Assembly: GCA_017399165.1 (NCBI GenBank)
Contig: JAFQEF010000108.1
Span: 1-64,000 of the forward strand
DNA: 64,000 bases
Reading direction: 5' to 3'
From: Akkermansia sp.
GTDB taxonomy: Bacteria; Verrucomicrobiota; Verrucomicrobiia; Verrucomicrobiales; Akkermansiaceae
This document shows positions 1 through 9,185 of this stretch, in pieces (positions within the stretch are counted from its first letter, which is position 1; each line of letters opens with the position of its first letter). The translations under genes were made by a program, and so were the position numbers. Under the pieces are notes generated by a model, which searched no databases, was not told the origin of the DNA, and saw only the letters and a list, made by a program, of their open reading frames with translations.

Positions 1-333
1 CTGATTTCCCGCGAGGTCACATTCAAGAATCTCTCTGCGCATATCTGGTTCTCCGAAACGTATTCCCCCATAGCAACAGGGCGAACAGATACCTCTGCAA
101 TCTTGGGCGTACATGATGATGTGGCGTATGTGGTACTGCATCCGGAATCGTCCTCCACCGAGGTGCTTACCTCTGTAGTCCTGCGCAAGCTCAAGGATGA
201 GCTGGAGCTGCAGGGATATTCAGAAGTGAAGAAAATAGTAGTGTATGGAGAATCCTGTCGCATGGGTGACGACCGCCTGCGTGAGCAAGGAGTGGTATTC
301 AAGCAAATCCCCTATGATGTAAAGGCCCGCTGA
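1..333 (+). CDS. mod: Type III DNA methyltransferase (Mod), C-terminal end only
   Basis: The frame is open from the first base to TGA at 331-333, so this is the last 110 residues of a gene that starts outside the window. No methylase catalytic motif lies in the visible part. The call rests on the next gene, which starts one base after this stop and is a type III restriction subunit; Mod and Res are normally encoded as such a tight pair. Mod would methylate adenine in an asymmetric site and supply sequence recognition to Res. A helicase-associated or hypothetical protein cannot be excluded from this fragment alone. Confidence 0.6.
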   Translation: MISREVTFKNLSAHIWFSETYSPIATGRTDTSAILGVHDDVAYVVLHPESSSTEVLTSVVLRKLKDELELQGYSEVKKIVVYGESCRMGDDRLREQGVVFKQIPYDVKAR

Positions 334-334
334 T

Positions 335-2986
335 ATGGAACTGAAAAAATATCAACAGAAAACGCTTGCGATACTCAAGGAGTATCTGAATGAAGCCCGC
401 ATTCTTGGAGCCAAGGAAGCTTACGAAAAAGTAACGGAGCCGTTCGATATCAGAACCCGCTTGGGAGCTCTCCGTGGTTATAAGGAACTGAGCGACCTCC
501 CCAATACGCCGCGAGTCTGCCTCAAGGTACCCACGGGCGGCGGTAAGACAATACTGGGGGCCTATTCTCTCCGCATCATAGCAGACTCCTGGAGTGATTG
601 CGAAAATCCGGTAGTGCTCTGGTTCTGCCCGAGCGATACCATCCGCAAGCAAACCGCCGAAGCTCTCAAAAATTCGCGCCACGCCTACCGAAAAGTGATA
701 GATGAACAGTTCGGTGGCCGGGTACGCGTTTTTGACCTAGATGAGAAGTTCGATATTCGCCCGGCAGATCTGTCTCAAAATCTCTGCATCATTGTGAGCA
801 CCATGCAGAGCTTCCGGCAAAGCAATACGGACAAGTACAACGTATACAAGCACAACGAAAATCTGGAGCCGCATTTCAGCACCATCCGCAAGGAGAATGG
901 GATGGAACTGCACGAAGATGGGACGCTCAAATTCTCATTTGCGAACCTGCTGCGCCACTATCGCCCCGTCATTATCGTGGACGAGGCTCACAAGGCGGTG
1001 ACAGACCTCTCGAAAGAGATGCACTCGCGCCTCAATCCCAGCATCATTCTGGAGCTCACGGCCACACCGTACACCAAGAACAATACGCTGTACAACGTGA
1101 CCGCGCTTGAATTGAAAGACGAGGAAATGATTAAGATTCCTATCGTGCTGGATGCGTGCGGCGACTGGGAGAAAGCCATTCAACTGACCATACATCAGCA
1201 GAAATTCCTCGAAGTACAGGCAGAGCGAGAGCGGGAATACTTGCGTCCCATTGCGCTGATTCAGGCTCAAAGCAAGCAGAAGGGAGTCGAAACCCGGCTT
1301 ATCCCCGAGCTGATACGAGAGCACCTGATGACTGTGCACAACATTCCGGAAGGGCAGATAGCTATCGTTACCGGTGAGCAAAAAGAGTTGGATAATATCG
1401 ACCTGTTCCAGCCTTCTTGCCAGATTCGCTTTGTCATTACCATTGAAGCCCTCAAGGAGGGGTGGGATTGTCCCTTTGCATACATTCTTTGTTCCGTTTC
1501 CAACATTAAGAGTAATACTGCTATCCAGCAGCTTCTCGGTCGCGTAATGCGTATGCCTTACGCCCGCAAGCGAACACTCTCCAAGCTGAACAAGTCCTAT
1601 GCTTTCGTCATGTCTCCGTCCTTCAGTGAAGCCGCGCAAGACATCATATCTTGTCTCAATGAAAACGGCTTTGACGAACAAGTGGCCGCAGACTGCGTGG
1701 AACAGGTGGCCCGGGAAGACTTGCTCAAGGAACTTGGCTACTATAGCTCCGGAATATCCCTTACTCTGGCAGAGGCCGAACAGGTGGAGGAGACGGAACA
1801 TGTCAAATTGGAGGATGACGGCAAGGGCGGCAAGACTATCTTCCTGACCATAGAAGCCACAGAATCTGAGGTCAACAAGGTGGCAGAGCGTTTACCGGAG
1901 CAAAAGCGAAAACAAGCCAAGGAGGTAGCGGACACGCTCCGCAGGAATCGCGAGGCCTACATCCAAAACTTGAAACCGGCTCCGAAAAGCCCGGCGGAAT
2001 TAGGCGAGAAGCTGATAGTGCCTCGCCTGATGACTGAGCTGCAGGGAGAACTTGTCCCGGCTGAACTGGACTACATGGTAGAAGTGTTCCCGTGGGATAT
2101 CAACGACTTTGCAGAAGTAGACATCCCCCCGCAAAGCATTGCACCGGATTCCAACGGTACTGTGGTTGAGATTGATATCGTGGGCGACCCCATCAACCGC
2201 CAAAAACTCGTTTATTCCAACAATCAGGACCAGCAGATGATACTGAATCTGGAAAGCGTGCAGCCGGAAGGATGGACAGAGGCAACTCTGGTCAACTGGC
2301 TGGATAGAAAGGTGCGCCAGAACGACATCAATCAAGCTCAGATGCTCAAATGGTTGTCGGCGGTCGTGCATAGGTTGGTAGTCAACTACGGGCTGAGTAT
2401 TGCAAGACTCATGATGGCGAAGTATTCCCTCGCCAATCGCCTGAACTTCGAAATCAGCCGGGCGCGTCAGAAGATGAAGAAGACGGCGTACCAGCTGAGC
2501 CTTTTCGGACAGACCTCCAGAGTAGAAGTCGATTTTGAACAGGGATTCGAGTTCCACGAAGGCATGTATGATGACGATTTGGCATATAATGGCTCCTTTG
2601 TATTCAAAAAGCACTTCCTGCCTAAAGTGCCACGCTTTGATGGTACCGAAGACGGCGAAGAATTTGAGTGCGCCAAGATGCTGGACTCCTTACCGGAGGT
2701 ACAGTATTGGATTCGTAACAAAGCGGGGCATCCGTCATCGTTCCACCTGCCAACAGCGACCGACCGATTCTATCCTGACTTTATCGCGAAGCTCACGGAT
2801 GGGCGAATCCTTGTCGTGGAGTACAAGGGCGAGCATCTTATCACGAACGCAGACACGGCAGAAAAGAACACCATCGGGCAGCTGTGGGAGTACCATAGCA
2901 AGGGGGCCGGGCTCTTCATGATTGCCAGCGGAGCAAGGAGGCAAGCTCAGTTCAAGCAGATGTTCATGGAGAAAATCACCCGCTAA
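335..2986 (+). CDS. res: Type III restriction enzyme Res subunit (helicase plus nuclease)
   Basis: The 883-residue protein is a superfamily 2 ATPase fused to a nuclease. Walker A (VPTGGGKT) is at residues 65-72, the DEAH box at 216-219, and the helicase arginine motif (QLLGRVMRMP) near 400. At the C-terminus a PD-(D/E)XK pattern is visible: YPDF near 812 and VEYKG near 829. This is the normal order for Res, which translocates on DNA with Mod and cuts when two unmodified sites meet. The start ATG follows the Mod stop by one base, so translational coupling is likely. The length fits the family, there is no sign of decay, and this defence locus directly abuts the left end of prophage A. Confidence 0.9.
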   Translation: MELKKYQQKTLAILKEYLNEARILGAKEAYEKVTEPFDIRTRLGALRGYKELSDLPNTPRVCLKVPTGGGKTILGAYSLRIIADSWSDCENPVVLWFCPSDTIRKQTAEALKNSRHAYRKVIDEQFGGRVRVFDLDEKFDIRPADLSQNLCIIVSTMQSFRQSNTDKYNVYKHNENLEPHFSTIRKENGMELHEDGTLKFSFANLLRHYRPVIIVDEAHKAVTDLSKEMHSRLNPSIILELTATPYTKNNTLYNVTALELKDEEMIKIPIVLDACGDWEKAIQLTIHQQKFLEVQAEREREYLRPIALIQAQSKQKGVETRLIPELIREHLMTVHNIPEGQIAIVTGEQKELDNIDLFQPSCQIRFVITIEALKEGWDCPFAYILCSVSNIKSNTAIQQLLGRVMRMPYARKRTLSKLNKSYAFVMSPSFSEAAQDIISCLNENGFDEQVAADCVEQVAREDLLKELGYYSSGISLTLAEAEQVEETEHVKLEDDGKGGKTIFLTIEATESEVNKVAERLPEQKRKQAKEVADTLRRNREAYIQNLKPAPKSPAELGEKLIVPRLMTELQGELVPAELDYMVEVFPWDINDFAEVDIPPQSIAPDSNGTVVEIDIVGDPINRQKLVYSNNQDQQMILNLESVQPEGWTEATLVNWLDRKVRQNDINQAQMLKWLSAVVHRLVVNYGLSIARLMMAKYSLANRLNFEISRARQKMKKTAYQLSLFGQTSRVEVDFEQGFEFHEGMYDDDLAYNGSFVFKKHFLPKVPRFDGTEDGEEFECAKMLDSLPEVQYWIRNKAGHPSSFHLPTATDRFYPDFIAKLTDGRILVVEYKGEHLITNADTAEKNTIGQLWEYHSKGAGLFMIASGARRQAQFKQMFMEKITR

Positions 2987-3089
2987 AACACACAAAACAC
3001 CACCCGCAAGACCATGACCCGCACCCGGCAGACCAAGGGCTCCACTTCGAGCAAATCCTCGGCTTTTGGCTCAGTTTTTCACGCCATCG

Positions 3090-3104
3090 GCAACAAAAAT
3101 GCTG
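3090..3104. repeat. Predicted attL core of prophage A (15-bp direct repeat)
   Basis: GCAACAAAAATGCTG occurs here and again at 29243-29257. Base composition drops sharply to the right of this copy and recovers to the right of the other, and the integrase gene starts about 200 bp inside. The core holds its own inverted arms (AGCA and TGCT). I infer it is the crossover region; exact ends are unproven. Confidence 0.7.
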
Positions 3105-3133
3105 AATACAAATTTCTGAAAATTACAACTTTT

Positions 3134-3157
3134 CCCCTAATGCTTCTGTATTAGGGG
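3134..3157. other. Inverted repeat CCCCTAA / TTAGGGG upstream of the integrase
   Basis: Two perfect 7-bp arms are separated by 10 bp and followed by a T-rich stretch. It could end transcription entering the prophage from the left, or be an operator for the integrase promoter that lies 85 bp downstream. Confidence 0.5.
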
Positions 3158-3241
3158 TTTATAGTTTTTCCGATTTTGTATCCTGCATTAGAATATAGCC
3201 TTTTTCAGACCCATTTTTACAGACTTTTTTCAACAAAACGC

Positions 3242-3269
3242 TTGACTTTGAGGACCTTTCATGTATGCT
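3242..3269 (+). promoter_or_regulatory. Integrase promoter
   Basis: TTGACT, 16 bp, TATGCT, about 30 bp before the chosen integrase ATG. The promoter at 4930 shares the downstream stretch reading roughly CTTACNTGGGGCAA, so the two may be controlled together. Confidence 0.65.
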
Positions 3270-3298
3270 TACCTGGGGCAACACTCCACACAGTAACA

Positions 3299-4822
3299 AT
3301 GAAAGTAACATACAACACTAAGTTAAACGCTTACCAAGTTATCTACAAGGACGAATTAGCAGCCCTGAGTGGTAGACCCCTCTATGCACGAAAGCAATTC
3401 ACAGCAGGTAAGAAGAAACCAACAGCAGCAGAGAGAAAAGCTAAAATTCGTGAGCTTGAGACATGGGCAAGTGAACAAGAAGAAAACTGTTCTAAGGCTG
3501 CACAAGAAAAACTTTCAGGTATTACTAATGATAACTTGGAAGGTGAGAAGCCTATACTTGCAGTTGATTACTTGAAGAACTTACAAGGTGACAGACTTAC
3601 TACTACTACCAAAATTGAGCAAATAAAAAAAGCTAAACTGTGTATAAAAGATTTTATACTATTCTTAGAAGAAAAGTATGGTTCTCTTTACTTACACAAG
3701 GTGAACAAGAAGATAGCACTTGAATTTGCAGGGTGGATGACAGAACAGAAAAGAAGTTTTGCTTATAAAAAATCACGCTGGGTAAGATGTGGTTTTGTGT
3801 TCAACAGGGTAATGATTGCTTACGAAGAAAGCAGCCTGAAATATACTAATCCTTTTCGGACACTAAAAGTAGAAGATGTAGCAGAAGAAGAACCTGTAAT
3901 ACACAAGAAAACATTTACACCTCAGTTAGTGAAAACACTACTTGACGAGGCTAAAGTGTGGAAACATACAAAGAACCAAACTAAAGAATTAAGATTTCAA
4001 GTGTATGCTATTCTTTACATTCTTTCTATTTGTGGTGTACGCCCTAAAGATGTAATACTCATGAAGTGGGAACAAATAGACTTTGACAACAGAACACTTA
4101 CCATAGAACATAACAAGACTAAAAGAAAAGGTATAAAATCTGTACTGTGGCTCACACCTCACTTATTAGAACTGTTTGTAACATTGCGTGATATGCACAA
4201 GAAGTGTAAGCCATGTTCTAAAGAGTATGTTTTTAGTTTCAACCACTATACCAAGAAAGAAGCTAAAACTTCTATGGCTGATTACCTTTACAGTTCTACA
4301 AAAATTGAATTGAATAAGTTTTTTGTATTCTTTAGAAAGAAGTTCGGCTTAACTCAGGTTCTAAAAACAGGGGGTAAGAAAATCATGGGATATTCAATGT
4401 ATAGTTTGCGTGGTACTGTTGGTACACTTCTTTCTAATGCTAATTTCAACATGAATAACATTGACTACTTACAAGGACATGCACCTAATAACACTACTGC
4501 TAGGTTCTATCTTGACAGAGAAGCAGACCCTAAAGCAGCAACAGCAGCAATGATAGATTACTTGGCTTACAGAGTGGCACAGCAGCCTTTAGGAAAGTAT
4601 GGTATGAAGATTGCCTACGAAGACGCACTTGAGGAAAAGAAGAAGCAGCAGAGACAAGCAGAGATTAACGAAGATATACGGTATACCAATGACGGAACAG
4701 CACTACTTACAAGTATTCTACTTGACAAGGTTGAAGCAGAGAAGCAGCAACAGCAAGCACTCATTGACCAATACGGTGAAGAAGTAGCCAATATACTTAC
4801 AACTGATAATTCGCCACAGTAG
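3299..4822 (+). CDS. int: Tyrosine integrase of prophage A
   Basis: The 507-residue protein is a tyrosine recombinase that would catalyse insertion and excision at the 15-bp core. The catalytic half shows the first arginine (ICGVRPKD), the second region (YSLRGT, where most family members have His in place of Tyr), a GHAP histidine and the nucleophile in ARFYLD. The N-terminal half looks like the SAM-like core-binding domain of Bacteroides-type phage integrases. ATG 3299 was preferred over an in-frame TTG at 3176 because the promoter lies between them. The gene has no internal TAG and ends with TAG, just before a terminator, unlike every other gene of this prophage. Suppression would add about 35 residues through that terminator. 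Confidence 0.85.
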   Translation: MKVTYNTKLNAYQVIYKDELAALSGRPLYARKQFTAGKKKPTAAERKAKIRELETWASEQEENCSKAAQEKLSGITNDNLEGEKPILAVDYLKNLQGDRLTTTTKIEQIKKAKLCIKDFILFLEEKYGSLYLHKVNKKIALEFAGWMTEQKRSFAYKKSRWVRCGFVFNRVMIAYEESSLKYTNPFRTLKVEDVAEEEPVIHKKTFTPQLVKTLLDEAKVWKHTKNQTKELRFQVYAILYILSICGVRPKDVILMKWEQIDFDNRTLTIEHNKTKRKGIKSVLWLTPHLLELFVTLRDMHKKCKPCSKEYVFSFNHYTKKEAKTSMADYLYSSTKIELNKFFVFFRKKFGLTQVLKTGGKKIMGYSMYSLRGTVGTLLSNANFNMNNIDYLQGHAPNNTTARFYLDREADPKAATAAMIDYLAYRVAQQPLGKYGMKIAYEDALEEKKKQQRQAEINEDIRYTNDGTALLTSILLDKVEAEKQQQQALIDQYGEEVANILTTDNSPQ

Positions 4823-4845
4823 AACAACTTCACATCACTTTACAG

Positions 4846-4880
4846 GGAGTATAGCCACATTGGTTATACTCCTTTTCTTT
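4846..4880 (+). terminator. Terminator behind the integrase
   Basis: GGAGTATAGCC and GGTTATACTCC form an 11-bp stem followed by T residues. A second copy of the right arm (TATACTCCTTTTT) follows at about 4904, an arrangement also seen behind the terminator at 17443. Confidence 0.8.
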
Positions 4881-4929
4881 TATTCCAAAATAAAAGCTAT
4901 ACTCCTTTTTACTTTTTTGAATTTTTGGC

Positions 4930-4957
4930 TTGACATACTACCTTGAACAGATACACT
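4930..4957 (+). promoter_or_regulatory. Promoter of the second transcription unit of prophage A
   Basis: TTGACA, 16 bp, TACACT. It starts the unit that holds the small reading frame at 4992 and the gene at 5112, neither of which contains TAG. It is therefore a candidate for expression in the lysogen. Confidence 0.65.
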
Positions 4958-4991
4958 TTACTTGTGGGGCAAACAACCACTACTACAAGAC

Positions 4992-5069
4992 ATGAGCACA
5001 GTAAACACAGACACGGCGATTAAGCAAGCTGTAGTTGAACAGGTTAATGCAGCAGTAAGAAAGAAGTAA
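4992..5069 (+). CDS. Possible 25-residue peptide
   Basis: ATG to TAA gives a short hydrophilic peptide starting MSTVNTDTAIKQ, between a good promoter and the gene at 5112. No family is recognised. It may be a leader peptide or chance. Confidence 0.35.
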   Translation: MSTVNTDTAIKQAVVEQVNAAVRKK

Positions 5070-5111
5070 TTACTTATTAAACAATCCACTAAACACTTTA
5101 CTAATACTATT

Positions 5112-5603
5112 ATGGACGAAGAACAAATGAATAACAACGGTACTATGGAGACAATAGTAAAAATAGACAACAAAAAAGCGTTAATCTTTATTCTTTCTGA
5201 TGCTTATGATGAAATAATGAGCTATTGGCGAGAAGTAACAGAGAAAGAATATCCCAATGCTCACAAAATTCTTACAGCCAAGAATATGTTAAATACAGAT
5301 AATTGGCTTAAAGTAAAAACAGAATTAACACAAGAAGAAGTAGAGTATTTAGAATGTGCTATTACTTCTGATGATAAGGGAAGTGAGTTAATTGAATACG
5401 AAGGTACAAGGATTTCTATTAGTGAAATTCTTTGTTTAGATAACATTGAAATTTATACTGCGTACTGCTTATTCATGGGTAATTCATCTTGGATTGCAGA
5501 CGAGATATATAACAACACTATTTTTAGTGATATTGACATTAACGACTATTCCCCTGAAGCAAAAGCATTCATTGCTAAATGGGATGAAATACCAGAAGAA
5601 TAA
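5112..5603 (+). CDS. Acidic protein of unknown function, early region of prophage A
   Basis: The 163-residue protein is acidic and soluble, with no signal peptide, membrane segment or recognised motif. It is preceded by its own promoter and followed by a strong terminator. It has no in-frame TAG and ends in TAA, so it can be read by the host code. With the integrase it is the only such gene in the first 6 kb, which makes it a candidate for a lysogeny-phase or regulatory role; that is inference from position only. No DNA-binding motif is visible. Confidence 0.7.
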   Translation: MDEEQMNNNGTMETIVKIDNKKALIFILSDAYDEIMSYWREVTEKEYPNAHKILTAKNMLNTDNWLKVKTELTQEEVEYLECAITSDDKGSELIEYEGTRISISEILCLDNIEIYTAYCLFMGNSSWIADEIYNNTIFSDIDINDYSPEAKAFIAKWDEIPEE

Positions 5604-5627
5604 CATCTTTTAGCAAGTAATTTATTG

Positions 5628-5659
5628 GGCAGTAGGGCAACCCCCTGCTGCCTTTTTTT
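5628..5659 (+). terminator. Terminator behind the 5112 gene
   Basis: GGCAGTAGGG and CCCCCTGCTGCC pair around a short loop and are followed by seven T residues. Confidence 0.8.
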
Positions 5660-5795
5660 GTTACCACTCAGAATGACCAACAGCAGCCCTTTACCCTTTC
5701 TGTGGTACATGGACTACTAAAACAACTAATACCCCCTTATACGCCATTCTGTGAGGTAAATGAAATACCATTCATGGTATGAATTGGCAAATAAA

Positions 5796-5834
5796 AAAAC
5801 ATACCAAGTAGGGGTTAGACCTTGGTATGTTTTT
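5796..5834. terminator. Bidirectional terminator in the 5660-6100 gap
   Basis: A 13-bp stem (AAAACATACCAAG / CTTGGTATGTTTT) has A residues on one side and T residues on the other, so it can work in both directions. A separate 7-bp palindrome (ATACCAT, TC, ATGGTAT) lies just upstream at about 5765. Confidence 0.7.
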
Positions 5835-5882
5835 AACTGTGATGAATACGCATGTTTGATATAAATTCACCCCTAAAAACTG

Positions 5883-5940
5883 TATGGCTTGGATTATTAC
5901 TAATTCCTCACCTATGGCTTGAATTATTACTAATTCTTCA
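5883..5940. repeat. Two 28-bp direct repeats, iteron-like
   Basis: Copies at 5883-5910 and 5913-5940 differ at two positions and are spaced one every 30 bp. The gap between 5660 and 6100 holds no gene I can support; these repeats plus palindromes suggest a regulatory or replication site. Confidence 0.5.
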
Positions 5941-6100
5941 CTCACTCTTATTTAGTGATTCATGACTTACTACCCTTATATTATACGCATGTTCTCTATG
6001 GGTTGAATGAAAAACATTCGGCCCCCATTGACTTCTTGAAAAAAATTACAGAAATTCACATTTTTGTATAACTTTTTAACAAAAGAACATGAGTATAATA

Positions 6101-6109
6101 CTAAATAAG
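6101..6109 (+). promoter_or_regulatory. CTAAATAA motif of the 6114 gene
   Basis: CTAAATAAG starts 13 nt before the ATG. Upstream lies a TTGTATA and TTTTTAACA stretch that recurs before the motif at 8195. Confidence 0.55.
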
Positions 6110-6113
6110 ACTG

Positions 6114-7562
6114 ATGAGTACAATGATTGATATAAATTCCTTGGTGGATTCTGTAATGAATTCACAAGATGAGAAGCAGAAGCGAAAGATTGAGAACATA
6201 CACAAGCGTTACGAGTGGTTACAGAGTTACAGTAAAGAACACAATGTAACCAATGTGGAGCGTATAGAAGTAAAGCCAACTGTTGTAACCACTACTTATA
6301 CCACAGAACATAAGAAGATGTGGAAATGTGGTAAAAGTAAAAGTATTGAATGTGGTATTGAAACTAGGGAACATGAAGTAAAGGAAAGAGTGGTAACAGA
6401 TGAGGATATTATAACCACCTTGAAAACTATTCACCCTGACCATGTGGATAATTCATTGTATTGGTTTGATAACGGTAACTACCTCTTCACCACAGATAAA
6501 GACCAAGTGTATAACTTACGCAGAATACCAAGACCTTTAACTAATGAAGAACAACTTGAGATTAACAACATTGTTAAAGATATTGAAGAAAAGAAAGCAG
6601 AAATTGAGCCACTACTTCATGAAGCAAGACTTCTACAAGCCTACATTATACCAAGTGAGAAAAGAACTAAAGAACAGCATGACATGGCTAATAGTGGTGA
6701 GTGTGTAATGTTGCTACTTGGTATGAGTAAAGAATTTGAAAAGGAAAGAAGAAGTAAGGGTTACATTCTTGGTGAAGACTTTGACCGTAACATATATGGT
6801 GAGACTGTGGAAGAAACCGTTATTAGAAGAAGACTCATTGACGCAAGTGTTGCTAATAAGGAACACTAGAAAGCAGCAGAAGAAGCACTTACCAAGATTG
6901 ATGAATATACCACCAAGTGTAATGAAGAACCACTTTACTTTATACATCGTATGAAGCAGAATAACCAGATGAAAATTTACATTGGTAACTCAATGAAGAC
7001 CAAGTATGAAAACTTAGGATATACTGTGTATTCTGTGGAAAGAGAAGAAAAGAATAAAAGAATGATTGCTAATAATGGCTTGATAGTGGAAGAAGAAAAA
7101 GAATTCACTAAAACTTCTCATTACTTTCAGATGAACTTAAAGGCATTCAAGACTTCATGTATTCATGGTAAGGTGTGTAGAAAAGGTTATTACTTTGACT
7201 GTGGTAATGAAGTTGAACTAAAGAGAAGACCAACAGAAGCAGTTACTATTACTGATGAATGTGGTAATGTACGAACTTTCAACAGCAAGAATGAAGCAGC
7301 CAAAGAATTAAAGGTTGCAGCATGTAGTATAACAAGATGTTGTAAGAATGGTGGTAATATCAATACTACTAATAAGAAACATGGTAGTAAGCCAATAACA
7401 TTACTAAGAGAAGACAATACTGTTATTAAGTGTGCTTCAATGGCAATACTTGCCAAAGAACTTAATACAAATAAGATGAAAGTAAGCAGAACATTGAAAG
7501 GTAAGACTGTTGGTGATAAGGTGACATTGAACGGTGCAACTTATACAATATAGGATAACTGA
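6114..7562 (+). CDS. Phage DNA-binding protein with NUMOD1-like end (one internal TAG)
   Basis: The frame runs 6114-7562 with TAG at 6867-6869, and 7551-7553 is another TAG three codons before TGA. Read as sense it gives 482 residues; in the host code it stops at 251. The N-terminal half is charged and coiled-coil-like. The C-terminal part has two copies of a helix-turn-helix-like unit (FNSKNEAAKELKVAACSITR and a second near the end), as in the modular DNA-binding repeats of homing nucleases (NUMOD1). I see no nuclease motif. Role unknown; DNA binding is inferred. The two halves are in one frame with no spacer, which argues against two genes. Confidence 0.65.
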
Positions 7563-7581
7563 CAGAACTTAACTGACAGAA

Positions 7582-7903
7582 CTAATAACCTCTTGGCTAA
7601 TACTCCAATGGCAGTACCTGCCAAGATATAGCCATGTAAAATAATATAAGATGTTGGATACAATGACATACATTCACTTTTATTCACTACTAGACCTGTT
7701 ACTAGACTAGACTGTTACAGATGAAAATAATATAACCCATAAGAAGAAGGACCTATTAGGTTGAATTATTTTCAACCGTAACACACGGAGTGTAACGGAG
7801 TGGGTTACGAGTTGAGTAAAGATGTAGTTCTGTTGTGTTAATCCAAGGTCTTATATTATTTTACATGGCTAACATGTGGCAAGTATTGCCATGAGGTTAT
7901 TAG
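7582..7903. repeat. Large imperfect inverted repeat, structured non-coding region
   Basis: Arms of about 80 nt (from 7582) and 65 nt (to 7903) are complementary. They include a perfect 22-nt core at 7630-7651 paired with 7849-7870 and an 11-nt end at 7582-7592 paired with 7893-7903. The roughly 175-nt loop carries further small hairpins such as GGTTGA and TCAACC. No gene is visible in it. It could be a replication origin, a structured RNA or a protein-binding site. I looked for a tRNA here and found none. Confidence 0.7.
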
Positions 7904-7927
7904 CCAACAGCAGTAATAAAGAGTACA

Positions 7928-8074
7928 TTGAGTGCTACGCATATCCACGGTGAAGAATCCACAGACATTAGACATGAGCCAATAGAACATGAAGCCGAAT
8001 TCATGACAGATACACCTAATAATGACTTTGAGGGGATAGAAGTTTTAACTAATCAATACTTTGACTTGATATAA
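7928..8074 (+). CDS. Possible 48-residue acidic protein
   Basis: A TTG start gives MSATHIHGEESTDIRHEPIE followed by an acidic tail, ending in TAA. The frame is open further upstream only through a TAG codon. It follows the inverted repeat and precedes a terminator. No family recognised, and chance is possible. Confidence 0.35.
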   Translation: MSATHIHGEESTDIRHEPIEHEAEFMTDTPNNDFEGIEVLTNQYFDLI

Positions 8075-8108
8075 TTACAGATTAAAACACATAATATACA
8101 GCCATGAA

Positions 8109-8142
8109 AGCCACAGTTTAACCGCTGTGGCTAATTTTTTTT
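8109..8142 (+). terminator. Terminator before the first HNH gene
   Basis: AGCCACAG and CTGTGGCT form an 8-bp stem followed by eight T residues. Confidence 0.8.
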
Positions 8143-8194
8143 GCAAATTTTACAACTTTTTTCTAATTTGTATAGTTTTTTAACATTGAATAGA

Positions 8195-8203
8195 CTAAAT
8201 AAT
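8195..8203 (+). promoter_or_regulatory. CTAAATAA motif with a longer leader
   Basis: CTAAATAAT lies 50 nt before the next ATG, with a GTTGAAT/ATTCAAC hairpin (8212-8231) between. This is the only copy followed by a real 5' leader and a gene. Confidence 0.45.
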
Positions 8204-8244
8204 AATAGAGAGTTGAATACAACAATTCAACCACATTATAAATT

Positions 8245-8949
8245 ATGGCAAATAACATTAATACATAGACTGACGGAGTTACCAAGAATGGTAACATTAG
8301 TGGAATAGTTAAGGTAGCAATATTACCTAATCTTACACGGTACATTATCTACTCAGACGGTAGAGTATACAATCGTGAAACAGATACTTACTTGAATGAG
8401 GGTAATAGAAAGAATAGATACATGGCTGTTACCTTGAAAGATGACAGTAACAACAGGGTTACAAGACTCTTACATAAATTGATATATGAAGCTTTTATTG
8501 GTGATGTTCCTGAGGGAAAGCAAATTAACCACATTGACGAAAACAAGGCTAATAATCTCATTCTCTTTGACGCACAAGGTAACATTGTTTATACCAATCT
8601 TGAAGCAGTTACACCAAGAGAGAACTGTAACCACGGTACAAGGAATTAGAGAATACGCTTTACAGAAACAGGTAAGAAGAGAATTAAGCAGACATTCACG
8701 GTTATTACAGAACCTCATAATGACCCCTCTAATAAGGTTATAGAGGAGTTTAACAGCATTACAGCATTCATTACAGCATACCCTGAGCAGAACCGCTTAA
8801 CATGGAATTATAGACTCTACTATTCAACTACGCCTCAGAAGATGTACATAGACATTACACCTGACGCTGTTATAAAAATTATACCAACTTCAGAACATTA
8901 CCAACAGAGACTTGAAGCTTATAACCAGAAGAAAGGAGAAGAAGCCTAA
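8245..8949 (+). CDS. HNH-type endonuclease, free-standing (two internal TAG)
   Basis: Read through TAG at 8266-8268 and 8647-8649 the protein has 234 residues. The central part fits the NUMOD4/HNH family: an opening YIIYSDGRVYN segment, INHIDENKANN with the HNH histidine and asparagine, then TNLEAVTPREN and HGTR. The second TAG sits inside that conserved tail, which shows that it is read as sense. In the host code the product would end after seven residues. Such genes copy themselves between phages (homing). It overlaps the next gene by one base (TAATG). Confidence 0.75.
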
Positions 8950-9101
8950 TGAATATAGCAGATTGGATAATCACAGTAGTAACAGTATTAGCAGCCATAC
9001 CTTTCTTATTGGTGCTTACTTTTGGTGGTTACTTGGTAGTAGAAGACATGGCAAGAGAGATACACGAAAGAATGAGAAGTTGGAAGAATAATAACCACTA
9101 A
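8949..9101 (+). CDS. Small single-span membrane protein
   Basis: 50 residues, starting MNIADWIITVV, with a long hydrophobic segment (residues 5-30) and a basic C-terminal tail with REIHERMRSW. The start overlaps the stop of the HNH gene. Too short for the supplied gene prediction, but tightly coupled. Function unknown; a small holin-like or regulatory peptide is possible. Confidence 0.5.
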   Translation: MNIADWIITVVTVLAAIPFLLVLTFGGYLVVEDMAREIHERMRSWKNNNH

Positions 9102-9156
9102 TAACACTACTAATAATAGTAGTAGTAAAACACTAATAGAACACAGTTATACTAAT

Positions 9157-9185
9157 GGAGTATTGGCAGTTAATGCTGATACTCC
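9157..9185 (+). terminator. Weak terminator-like hairpin
   Basis: GGAGTAT and ATACTCC pair with an inner CAG/CTG stem. Its arms match the terminators at 4846 and 12118, but it lacks a clear T run. Confidence 0.5.

Noticed and set aside
5883-5940. CRISPR array
   Set aside because: Only two repeat copies separated by two bases, no spacers and no cas genes.
7700-7830. Possible suppressor tRNA in the loop of the large inverted repeat
   Set aside because: No T-arm sequence, no acceptor pairing and no CUA anticodon loop of the right size could be found.
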